NCBI GenBank assembly: GCA_964606415.1
Contig: CAZSGN010000179.1
Coordinates: 1 to 6,008, forward strand
DNA length: 6,008 nucleotides
From: CAZSGN01 sp964606415
GTDB lineage: Bacteria; Bacteroidota; Bacteroidia; Bacteroidales; JBBRXJ01
Direction of reading: 5' to 3'
How positions within the stretch are numbered: position 1 is the stretch's first letter; every line of letters begins with the position of its first letter. This document shows, piece by piece, positions 1 to 5,398 of this stretch. Below the pieces are notes generated by a model. That model did not search any database, had not been told where the DNA came from, and saw nothing but the letters and a program-made list of their open reading frames with translations. Position numbers and translations under genes: made by a program.

Positions 1-13
1 ATAGTCCACCAGC

Positions 14-36
14 GTTCGACTGAGCTCACGCCGAAG
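14..36. repeat. GC-richer imperfect palindrome at window edge
   Basis: The stretch contains the perfect 8-bp palindrome TGAGCTCA (21-28), and TTCG (15-18) faces CGAA (32-35) around nearly the same centre. It is visibly richer in G and C than most of the window. Its composition and inverted design resemble short intergenic repeats seen in many Bacteroidota genomes, but that resemblance is an impression and not a match I could verify. It may be the end of something that continues outside the window. No gene is seen in positions 1-110. Confidence 0.25.
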
Positions 37-51
37 TCTTGTATATAGTTT

Positions 52-98
52 GATGATTAGGCTTGTTGACACAATGCGCCTTAGTGCCCCTAATCATC
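52..98. repeat. 10-bp perfect inverted repeat downstream of the FISUMP gene
   Basis: GATGATTAGG (52-61) is the exact reverse complement of CCTAATCATC (89-98), with a 27-nt loop that holds a small inner TTGT/ACAA stem (63-66/71-74). It lies 12 bp past the stop codon of the minus-strand lipoprotein gene, where a 3' end would be expected. On the minus strand no T-tract follows the stem, so it is not a canonical intrinsic terminator. It could be an RNA-stabilising 3' hairpin or part of an intergenic repeat. Confidence 0.45.
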
Positions 99-110
99 TT
101 CAGTGCGCAC

Positions 111-743
111 TTAATCCCGGATACAACGTACCGCGAAACCATAGGTTTTTCCAAATGTGCGGCGACTGATTTTTGATCTGGCCTGCTCAAATCCTCTTCC
201 CCATGCATAGTTCTTACTATGTTCAGAAGAAGTCCAGAATGTAGCTATTTGTCCCAAATCGTGGTAATTGCCATCTATATTGCGATAACCGCTCATCATA
301 ACATTGAAGCCAATGCTTCCTTTGGTACCTAATTGTGTACCCTGGTCTGATCCTCTCCAGTCACTTTCGTCTGCAATTCGCTGAGGCATGCCTAAATACA
401 TTTCCAGCACTTTCCATTCTTCATCGGAAGGCAGGTGCCAGCCTTCAGGACAGGAATTTTTCGCTGCATCCCAGGTGTAAAGACGGCCGTAAAAATTGGC
501 ATTTCGCGAATTATTCTCATAGTAATAAGATCCTTCATTTTTGTAATTCAGATTTTCCGCCAGCCAGGTTTGTGAATTAATGCGGATGGTTGAGTAGGTT
601 TGGCCGTCACGTTGGTCTGTCATCTGGCTGGTTGAAAAAGAATGATTGTTACTTGCTGGAGCAGATGTGTGTTTCTCGTTATTTTCTAATACGCCGCAAG
701 AACTCACATATAAAAGGATGCTGAAAAAGATAATGATTCTCAT
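111..743 (-). CDS. FISUMP-domain lipoprotein
   Basis: This encodes a 210-residue secreted lipoprotein. The N-terminus has one arginine, a hydrophobic stretch and the lipobox V13-S14-S15-C16, so Cys16 is the likely lipidated residue after signal peptidase II cleavage. A low-complexity Ser/Asn/Thr linker runs to about residue 42. The rest (about 43-209) matches the Fibrobacter succinogenes major paralogous (FISUMP) domain: DGQTYSTIRINSQTWLAENL at 46-65, GRLYTWDAA at 86-94, CPEGWHLPSDEEW at 98-110, a GT-LGTKGSIGFN segment at 135-147, FWTSSE at 169-174 and the C-terminal GFAVRCIRD. Cys98 and Cys207 sit in the two most conserved motifs and could form a disulfide. FISUMP proteins are usually surface or periplasmic and their molecular function is unknown. 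It is divergently oriented to the glucuronidase gene with a 278-bp spacer. No clear -7/-33 promoter was found for it. The family call is strong; the role is open. Confidence 0.88.
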   Translation of the reverse strand: MRIIIFFSILLYVSSCGVLENNEKHTSAPASNNHSFSTSQMTDQRDGQTYSTIRINSQTWLAENLNYKNEGSYYYENNSRNANFYGRLYTWDAAKNSCPEGWHLPSDEEWKVLEMYLGMPQRIADESDWRGSDQGTQLGTKGSIGFNVMMSGYRNIDGNYHDLGQIATFWTSSEHSKNYAWGRGFEQARSKISRRTFGKTYGFAVRCIRD

Positions 744-939
744 AACATGTTAGGGTTTTAAGGTTTGTTGCAAGTTATTAAAAAGCTGATTAATATAAAA
801 ATTGTTTTATGCAGGTTAGTTGTTTTAAAATCAGATTTTTCTGGATATATGGTATTTTAAAAAAATCGTTACATAATTCAAGAAAAAGATGCCTGTGTTT
901 TTATTGCAGTTATTATTTAATGAGAGTGAAATCTTTTTG

Positions 940-971
940 TTTGGCAGATATTTTGAAAACCTATATATTTA
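940..971 (+). promoter_or_regulatory. Candidate Bacteroidota promoter for the GH2 gene
   Basis: A TTTG at 940-943 is followed after 20 bp by TATATTTA (964-971), which matches the Bacteroidota -7 consensus TAnnTTTG at all but its last base. The spacing fits the known -33/-7 architecture. Transcription would start near 977-980, giving a leader of about 43 nt before the ATG at 1022. The rest of the 744-1021 spacer is very AT-rich; I see no gene in it that I believe. Confidence 0.45.
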
Positions 972-1021
972 CAGGTAATTATAAAAAATAATCAATCAAT
1001 TCATTTTTAATATCCTGACTT

Positions 1022-2830
1022 ATGAAATCTTATTTACTTTTATTTTTTTCAATTTTCTTCTTTGCTGGTATGGTATCCGGACAAAATAACTTGATTCAGA
1101 ATGTCCGGGAAAGAAATACGTTTACTTTGAATGGTAAATGGAATGCTATTGTTGATCCATATGAAACCGGGTATTATGATTATCGCTTAAAACCTTCTTC
1201 GAATGGGTTTTTTATGGATAAACAAGCAAAGGATAAAACAGAGCGGGTGGAATATAATTTTGATTTATCAGGAAATCTGATTGTGCCTGGCAGCTGGAAT
1301 ATGCAGCGGGAAAAGCTTTTTCTTTATGAAGGCTCTGTGTGGTATAGACGGGTTTTTGATTATCAGAAACAAAAAGAAAGTAACCGGGTATTCGTGTATT
1401 TCGGGGGAGCCAATTATGAGAAAGATGTGTACTTTAATAAAATGAAATTGGGCAAACACATCGGTGGTTTTACTCCTTTCAATTATGAAATAACCGATCT
1501 TTTAGATGACAAAGATAACAAATTGATCCTTAAGGTCGATAACAAAAGAAAAAGGGAAGGGGTGCCTACTGTTAATACGGATTGGTTCAATTATGGAGGG
1601 ATTACCCGGGATGTCTTTATTGTTGAAGTGCCGTCGGTTTTTATTGAGGATTACATGATCCAGTTAAAAAATGGTTCTGACAATGTTATTGCTGGACATA
1701 TAAAATTAAATGGTGCGATAAAAAAACAGGAGGTGAATATTTATTTTCCCGAACTTGATTATTCTAAAAATGTAGAAGTATCTGCCAATGGGATTGGGAA
1801 ATTTGAGTTCAAAGTAGATGATCTTGAATTATGGAGTCCGGATAATCCTAAATTATACAGGGTTAAAATTGAAAGTGAAAAGGATATTGTACAAGATAAG
1901 ATCGGGTTTAGAAACATTTCAACCGAAGGTGATCAAATTGTCCTAAACGGGGAACCTTTGTTTTTGCGTGGCATTTGTATTCATGAAGAAAATCCTCTTC
2001 GCGGCGATCGTGCTTTTTCTAAAGAGGATGCCAGAATATTATTAAACTGGGCTAAAGAATTGAATTGTAATTTTGTCCGCCTGGCACATTATCCCCATAA
2101 TGAATATATGGTACGTCTTGCTGATGAAATGGGCATTATGGTTTGGGAAGAGAATCCTGTTTACTGGACAATTCTGTGGGATAATCAGTCTACTTTTCAG
2201 AATGCTAAAAATCAACTTATTGATCTGATATCCCGTGATAAAAACAGGGCTTCTGTGATTATTTGGTCTATGGCAAATGAAACGCCTGTTAGTGAAGAAA
2301 GGACAGAATTTTTGGCTAACCTCGCGGAGATCGCAAGAGGGCTTGATAATACCCGGTTGATTAGTGCTGCAATGGAGAAATCTCCTGTTGAAGGAAAAGA
2401 AGATATTTTTAAAGTAGAAGACCCTTTTGCTGAATATGTTGATGTGGTTAGCTTTAATCAATATTATGGATGGTACGAGGGGTCGCATCAGAAATTACCT
2501 GATATTGAATGGAAAGTTCCTTATAACAAACCTGTGATTGTAAGTGAATTTGGTGCCGGGGCTTTGGCTGGTTATCATGCTGACAAGGAAACAGTTTGGT
2601 CCGAAGAATATCAGGAAGAATTGTATGAAAAGACCATCGAAATGCTCGATAATATCGATCATTTTCAGGGAGTTACCCCATGGATTCTTGCTGATTTTCG
2701 TTCTCCCAGAAGACTTTTGCCTGAAATCCAGGATGGTTGGAATCGTAAGGGCTTGATTTCTGAAACCGGAAACAAAAAGAAGGCTTTCTATGTGCTGAAA
2801 AATTACTATTTACAAAAAGAAAATAAATAA
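1022..2830 (+). CDS. Secreted GH2 beta-glucuronidase
   Basis: This predicts a 602-residue glycoside hydrolase family 2 enzyme (E. coli GUS is 603) that removes terminal glucuronic or related uronic acids from glycosides. A Sec signal peptide covers residues 1-20 (MKSYLLLFF... ending VSG-Q), so it is probably periplasmic. Domain order: jelly-roll sugar-binding domain (about 33-205, with VPGSWN 88-93, VWYRRVF 106-112, GGFTPFNYEITDLL 148-161 and DWFNYGGITRDV 187-198), Ig-like domain (about 206-300), TIM barrel (about 302-598). The catalytic acid/base is E420 in WSMANE and the nucleophile E509 in VSEFGAG. Y482-Y483 lie in NQYYGWY. The NxK motif N574-R575-K576 is the hallmark that separates glucuronidases from GH2 galactosidases and mannosidases. 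There is no long insertion between EENP (376-379) and the acid/base, so it resembles the no-loop gut GUS class. No SusC/SusD or other carbohydrate gene is adjacent, so the natural substrate cannot be read from context. All core residues are intact. Confidence 0.93.
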   Translation: MKSYLLLFFSIFFFAGMVSGQNNLIQNVRERNTFTLNGKWNAIVDPYETGYYDYRLKPSSNGFFMDKQAKDKTERVEYNFDLSGNLIVPGSWNMQREKLFLYEGSVWYRRVFDYQKQKESNRVFVYFGGANYEKDVYFNKMKLGKHIGGFTPFNYEITDLLDDKDNKLILKVDNKRKREGVPTVNTDWFNYGGITRDVFIVEVPSVFIEDYMIQLKNGSDNVIAGHIKLNGAIKKQEVNIYFPELDYSKNVEVSANGIGKFEFKVDDLELWSPDNPKLYRVKIESEKDIVQDKIGFRNISTEGDQIVLNGEPLFLRGICIHEENPLRGDRAFSKEDARILLNWAKELNCNFVRLAHYPHNEYMVRLADEMGIMVWEENPVYWTILWDNQSTFQNAKNQLIDLISRDKNRASVIIWSMANETPVSEERTEFLANLAEIARGLDNTRLISAAMEKSPVEGKEDIFKVEDPFAEYVDVVSFNQYYGWYEGSHQKLPDIEWKVPYNKPVIVSEFGAGALAGYHADKETVWSEEYQEELYEKTIEMLDNIDHFQGVTPWILADFRSPRRLLPEIQDGWNRKGLISETGNKKKAFYVLKNYYLQKENK

Positions 2831-2858
2831 TTCAAATTATCCATACAGGGTAAATATG

Positions 2859-2892
2859 TTTCTTCAATCAAAAAATTATTTGCTTATATTTG
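2859..2892 (+). promoter_or_regulatory. Promoter upstream of the bTHX gene
   Basis: TATATTTG at 2885-2892 is an exact match to the Bacteroidota -7 box TAnnTTTG. The upstream element is weak: TTTC at 2859-2862, 22 bp away, is one base off TTTG. A start near 2898 gives a leader of about 29 nt, A/T-rich and without a Shine-Dalgarno sequence, before the ATG at 2927. It shows that bTHX is probably transcribed separately from the glucuronidase gene that ends 96 bp upstream. Confidence 0.6.
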
Positions 2893-2926
2893 CGCTTTGT
2901 AAAATCAATTTAAACAATTAAAGATT

Positions 2927-3046
2927 ATGGGTAAAGGTGATATTAAAACCAGGAAAGGTAAAATTGTAAGAGGATCATATGGCAATACCAGGCCAACAAA
3001 ATCCAAAGAGCGTAAGATAAAGAAAGAGCAAAGAATGGCTAAATAG
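2927..3046 (+). CDS. 30S ribosomal protein bTHX (Thx)
   Basis: A 39-codon gene from ATG 2927 to TAG 3044-3046. The product starts MGKGDIKTRKGKI, continues VRGSYGNTRPTKSKE and ends with a lysine/arginine-rich tail (RKIKKEQRMAK). The MGKGD-KT-KGK start and the GxYGNTRP core are the signature of the bTHX family, the small very basic peptide that packs into the head of the 30S subunit, first seen in Thermus and widespread in Bacteroidota. Almost half of the residues are Lys or Arg, as expected for an rRNA-binding peptide. It is too short for most gene callers and lies antisense to a spurious longer frame. It has its own -7 box and an intrinsic terminator, so it is probably monocistronic. The family call rests on recognition of the motif; length and composition fit. 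Confidence 0.9.
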   Translation: MGKGDIKTRKGKIVRGSYGNTRPTKSKERKIKKEQRMAK

Positions 3047-3048
3047 TG

Positions 3049-3155
3049 TTCGTTCATAATGCCCACTAACTTCGTTATGCTTGTCCCAAAATGGTCATTT
3101 ATACCATAAATTCCGCATTTTGGGACTTCGCAAGCTTCATTATCGAACATTATGA
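3049..3155. repeat. Compound palindrome / hairpin element in the 3' region of bTHX
   Basis: The core is an 11-bp perfect inverted repeat, GTCCCAAAATG (3083-3093) and CATTTTGGGAC (3116-3126). Its 22-nt loop contains a second perfect stem, ATTTAT (3097-3102) with ATAAAT (3106-3111). Outside the core the stem continues imperfectly: CTTG (3080-3083) with CAAG (3131-3134), ATG (3077-3079) with CAT (3138-3140), and TTCG (3071-3074) with CGAA (3144-3147). Four related motifs of the type TTCG-n-ATAATG occur, two direct (3049-3061, 3071-3079) and two inverted (3138-3147, 3144-3155). No coding sequence is present. It begins within three bases of the bTHX stop codon and ends before the terminator. It could be a REP/MITE-like repeat or a structured 3' UTR; I cannot tell without other copies. 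Confidence 0.6.
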
Positions 3156-3170
3156 TCCAAACACTTGAGT

Positions 3171-3210
3171 ATATTGACAGGCTGTAGAGCCTATCAATAT
3201 TGTTTTATTT
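3171..3210 (+). terminator. Rho-independent terminator of the bTHX unit
   Basis: A 13-bp stem (3171-3183 with 3188-3200) has a single C-A mismatch (3178/3193), a four-base GTAG loop and a GC-rich top (AGGCT/AGCCT). It is followed on the plus strand by TGTTTTATTT. This is a good intrinsic terminator for transcripts from bTHX. There is no comparable T-tract on the minus strand, so it does not obviously end the converging metallophosphoesterase transcript. A small TGACA-AAAA-TGTCA hairpin (3234-3247) just after that gene's stop is the only minus-strand candidate, and it is weak. Confidence 0.72.
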
Positions 3211-3250
3211 GCGGCACAGTGTTTTTCAGGGCGTGACAAAAATGTCAGGA

Positions 3251-4018
3251 CTATTCTATTAAAAGTCCGGCGGGCACTTTTATTACGGATGTTTTGATGC
3301 TCCCCTTGCTGTAGCTGACTTTACGCCAACCTACTTCATAACTATCTATTTTAAATTTCTCCGATTGCTCATTGATTTGAAAAAATCCCGAAGGAGTAAT
3401 ATGAATATTTACTTTTTTTTCTTTAAGGGCTTTTGAGGTGTGATAGTGTCCGCAAAAAATATGGAAAGACTTTTGTTGTTGGTGCAATAGATTCATTAAC
3501 AACGGTTGGTCTTCTAATGCATGGTTTGTGTCCATGTGTATTACATTTGCAAAAATGGGTGGGTGATGCATAAAAATGATCACATCTTTCTCTGCTAGTT
3601 TGATTAATTGATTTTCGATCCATATTAATTGATCAGGATCAATTTTTTTCTTTGAAGTATCCAAAAAAAGAGCTGCAAGCGTACCGAATTCTTTTGAATA
3701 ATATATGCCTTGTTGGGGTATTAAATCGGAAAACACAGTAAATTCTTTTTTTAAAAGCTTCGTGTCATCATGATTTCCCGGAATAATCGAATAGTTTATA
3801 CCGCTTGTTTCTAATTCATTTCGCACCCATCTGTAAACAGATGCATCGCATTCACGGAAGCATAAATCTCCTGTTATCACAAGGTGATTGATCGTAGTAT
3901 CTTGTTTTATTGAGCGTATGATCGCGTGGAAATTCCTTTTAACATCCACACCATAAGCATCTTCATTTGGCCTGGTGATATGGAGATCAGTGATTTGCGC
4001 AATATTGAATGTGTCCAT
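3251..4018 (-). CDS. CpdA-like calcineurin-type metallophosphoesterase
   Basis: A 255-residue cytoplasmic protein with no signal peptide. It carries the full calcineurin-like phosphoesterase motif set in order: D11-x-H13 in QITDLHI, G50-D51 in VITGDL, G81-N82-H83-D84 in IPGNHDD, H151-H152-P153-P154 in MHHPP and G190-H191-Y192-H193. These supply the dinuclear metal ligands and the catalytic histidine. The layout, including GVDVKRNFHAI after the first motif, is that of class III cyclic nucleotide phosphodiesterases (CpdA/Icc, 275 residues in E. coli), so hydrolysis of 3',5'-cAMP or another phosphodiester is plausible but not proven. The C-terminus is a little shorter than CpdA and GHYH replaces the commoner GHxH variants. 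Start ATG is at 4018-4016. It converges on bTHX and diverges from the methyltransferase gene, so it is probably a single-gene unit. Confidence 0.88.
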   Translation of the reverse strand: MDTFNIAQITDLHITRPNEDAYGVDVKRNFHAIIRSIKQDTTINHLVITGDLCFRECDASVYRWVRNELETSGINYSIIPGNHDDTKLLKKEFTVFSDLIPQQGIYYSKEFGTLAALFLDTSKKKIDPDQLIWIENQLIKLAEKDVIIFMHHPPIFANVIHMDTNHALEDQPLLMNLLHQQQKSFHIFCGHYHTSKALKEKKVNIHITPSGFFQINEQSEKFKIDSYEVGWRKVSYSKGSIKTSVIKVPAGLLIE

Positions 4019-4085
4019 ATCCTTTTTTACTGATTTTTTGATAAAAAGTTTCGTGTTGGAGTGATTGAATAGAAAGACAGGAAAA

Positions 4086-4118
4086 TTTCCACGATGGAGC
4101 TCAATTTTTATATATTTG
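4086..4118 (+). promoter_or_regulatory. Promoter upstream of the methyltransferase gene
   Basis: TATATTTG (4111-4118) is an exact -7 box match. TTTC (4086-4089), 21 bp upstream, is a one-off -33 element and overlaps the right half of the 11-base palindrome GGAAAATTTCC (4080-4090), which could be an operator. Transcription would start near 4124 and give a leader of about 138 nt before the ATG at 4262. That is long compared with the other promoters here, and the leader contains a strong hairpin. Confidence 0.5.
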
Positions 4119-4159
4119 CGCGGCGTATGATAGAACTATTTATGTCAAAAAAATTCAAA

Positions 4160-4188
4160 TTGAGCGATTCTTATCAGAAATCGCTCAA
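4160..4188. repeat. 10-bp perfect hairpin in the methyltransferase leader
   Basis: TTGAGCGATT (4160-4169) and AATCGCTCAA (4179-4188) form a perfect stem with a 9-nt loop. On the plus strand no T-tract follows, so it would be a leader structure and not a terminator. On the minus strand the stem is followed by TTTGAATTTTTTTG, which looks like an intrinsic terminator, but no minus-strand gene lies upstream to need one. The hairpin falls inside a 28-codon frame (4127-4213, MIELFMSKKFKL... ending TAA) that starts almost at the predicted transcription start. This frame is too short to call as a gene. Confidence 0.5.
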
Positions 4189-4261
4189 CTCAGGTATAAA
4201 ATTAATATACTAACGGGATCCATTTGTTTCACCTATGTACAGTCAAAATAAATAAAATACG

Positions 4262-4816
4262 ATGACTCAGAAATTAAAGCAGAAAATTGAGAAATGGCTG
4301 ACGATTGGTGCAGTTACGCCGAGCTCAAAATTCTTGATTAACAAAATGTTAGACAAAATTGATTTCAATTCAGATATTACTATATTGCAACTTGGATATG
4401 GCAGAGGTGGATTTGCAAAAGAGATCATGAAAAAGTTCTCTCCCGGTAGTCGTCTGGTAATATTTGAAATAGATGAAAATTGTAGAAAACATCAGTTAAA
4501 TGACAAAAGGGTTAGGTATATTGAGGATTCAGCAGAAAAGATCTCTGCTTATTGTTATGATATGAAATTTGATTATATTATTTCGACTTTGCCATTTACA
4601 ACTTTACCTAAACGTGTAACCAGGAAAGTACAGCAAGAAATTAAAGATCATCTGAAAGAAAACGGCAAATTTTTACAGTCCCAATATTCGCTTCATTCAA
4701 GGGGAGATATTACAAGATTATTTGCAACAAAGCCAAAAATTCAATTTACTGTTCGAAATTTCCCTCCTGCATTCATTTACGAGGCAAAGAATACTGTTCA
4801 TGATTATTTAAATTAG
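4262..4816 (+). CDS. Class I SAM methyltransferase, phospholipid N-methyltransferase type
   Basis: A 184-residue soluble protein with a Rossmann-type SAM-binding fold. The N-terminal GAVTPSSKFL (16-25) is characteristic of the PmtA / COG3963 phospholipid N-methyltransferase group, which is related to KsgA rRNA dimethylases. Motif I is ILQLGYGRGGF (41-51), the acidic residue at the end of beta-2 is E69 in IFEID, motif III is IEDSAE (87-92), and IISTLPF (106-112) occupies the substrate-side motif often seen as SGLP in this group. The C-terminal NFPPAFIYEA (166-175) also fits. The usual motif I Glu (VxELGxGxG) is Gln43 here. PmtA enzymes methylate phosphatidylethanolamine; that substrate is inferred from the family and another acceptor is possible. 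An in-frame TAA at 4253-4255 fixes the start near ATG 4262. It follows a long structured leader and ends 103 bp before the TonB-like gene. Confidence 0.8.
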   Translation: MTQKLKQKIEKWLTIGAVTPSSKFLINKMLDKIDFNSDITILQLGYGRGGFAKEIMKKFSPGSRLVIFEIDENCRKHQLNDKRVRYIEDSAEKISAYCYDMKFDYIISTLPFTTLPKRVTRKVQQEIKDHLKENGKFLQSQYSLHSRGDITRLFATKPKIQFTVRNFPPAFIYEAKNTVHDYLN

Positions 4817-4845
4817 AACCTTCTTCAATTTTTATTTTACTCTTA

Positions 4846-4889
4846 TTTTAATAGTGTCTTATATATTAAACCATTAAACCATTAAAATA
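4846..4889. repeat. Left copy of a 44/45-bp inverted repeat
   Basis: This spacer matches, in inverted orientation, 5955-5999. The outer 19 bases (4846-4864, containing AGTGTCTTATAT) match 18 of 19 with 5981-5999, and the inner 13 (4877-4889, AACCATTAAAATA) match 13 of 13 with 5955-5967. The middle 12-13 bases have diverged. Inside it the octamer ATTAAACC is repeated in tandem (4865-4872, 4873-4880, then partial). The two copies enclose the TonB-like and PHP genes. They could be a dispersed intergenic repeat or the ends of a small non-autonomous unit. Confidence 0.7.
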
Positions 4890-4919
4890 AGCGTAGAATC
4901 ACTTTTCTAAATAAATACT

Positions 4920-5327
4920 ATGCCCAGGAGAAAGCAACAAAAATTCATTAATAAGCCGGAATATCCTGGTGGGCATGAAGCCCTCCGGCGGGATATCCAC
5001 AAGCGACTTGTTTATCCTCCCCAGGCATTAAAAAATCAAATTGAAGGAACTGTTGTTGTTAATTATGCCGTTGATCAAAACGGAAAGGTACTTAAACCGG
5101 AAATTGAGCATGGTATTGGTTATGGTTGCGATGAGGAAGCAATCCGAATTATCAGTTCTCTTAAATTTGGATCGGTCAAAAATCCCGGGATGAAAGTTAA
5201 AATCAATAAAAAAACATCAATACATTTTAAACGCCCCCCTAAACAACAAACAGTTGTTCGTTATCACGTAAAAGAATCTGATCAAAACGGAAAAGGCAAA
5301 ATTACTTATCAGGTTAATATCAGGTAA
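4920..5327 (+). CDS. TonB C-terminal-domain protein without membrane anchor
   Basis: A 135-residue basic protein. Residues about 14-104 match the TonB C-terminal domain: PEYPGGHEALRRDI (13-26), YPPQALKNQIEGTVVVNYAV (32-51), DQNGKVLKPEI (52-62), then the GYGCDEEAIRIISSLKF helix-strand segment (67-83) and a final strand. In canonical TonB this domain contacts the TonB box of outer-membrane receptors and is tethered to the inner membrane by an N-terminal helix that works with ExbB-ExbD. Here the domain begins almost at the start: only MPRRKQQKFIN precedes it, with no hydrophobic helix or signal peptide, and an in-frame TAA at 4908-4910 rules out a longer form. The tail (105-135) is Lys/Gln-rich with a second DQNGKGKITYQVN echo of the DQNGKV motif. 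It may be a cytosolic domain of other use or a remnant of an N-terminally truncated protein. No ExbB/ExbD or receptor gene is nearby. Confidence 0.82.
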   Translation: MPRRKQQKFINKPEYPGGHEALRRDIHKRLVYPPQALKNQIEGTVVVNYAVDQNGKVLKPEIEHGIGYGCDEEAIRIISSLKFGSVKNPGMKVKINKKTSIHFKRPPKQQTVVRYHVKESDQNGKGKITYQVNIR

Positions 5328-5372
5328 TCTCCTTTTTATTTGTTGTAAACGTATAAAACAAATTACATTTTC

Positions 5373-5380
5373 TATTTTTG
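5373..5380 (+). promoter_or_regulatory. -7 box upstream of the PHP gene
   Basis: TATTTTTG is an exact TAnnTTTG match. No good TTTG sits 19-22 bp upstream (nearest at 5339-5342, 30 bp away), so the promoter is incomplete by eye. Its value is in deciding the start: a possible TTG initiation codon at 5378-5380 lies inside this box and could not be transcribed from it, whereas ATG 5399 lies about 13 nt after the expected transcription start. It also suggests that the PHP gene is not dependent on the TonB-like gene's transcript. Confidence 0.45.
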
Positions 5381-5398
5381 AAACAAAAAATTGTTGAT

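Noticed and set aside
26..208. 60-codon minus-strand frame at the 3' end of the lipoprotein gene
   Set aside because: It overlaps the FISUMP C-terminal motif in another frame and runs through the 52-98 inverted repeat; nothing supports it.
809..991. 60-codon plus-strand frame in the spacer before the glucuronidase gene
   Set aside because: Cys/Phe/Lys/Tyr-rich composition of translated AT-rich spacer, no recognisable domain, and it covers the -33/-7 promoter of the next gene.
2042..2488. 148-codon minus-strand frame inside the glucuronidase gene
   Set aside because: It is the shadow of the TIM-barrel coding region; both catalytic-domain motifs are on the plus strand.
2905..3150. 81-codon minus-strand frame
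   Set aside because: It is antisense to the clear bTHX gene and the palindrome; no domain or promoter supports it.
4865..4887. Tandem ATTAAACC units considered as a CRISPR or iteron array
   Set aside because: Fewer than three 8-bp units with no spacers; better explained as part of the inverted-repeat copy at 4846-4889.
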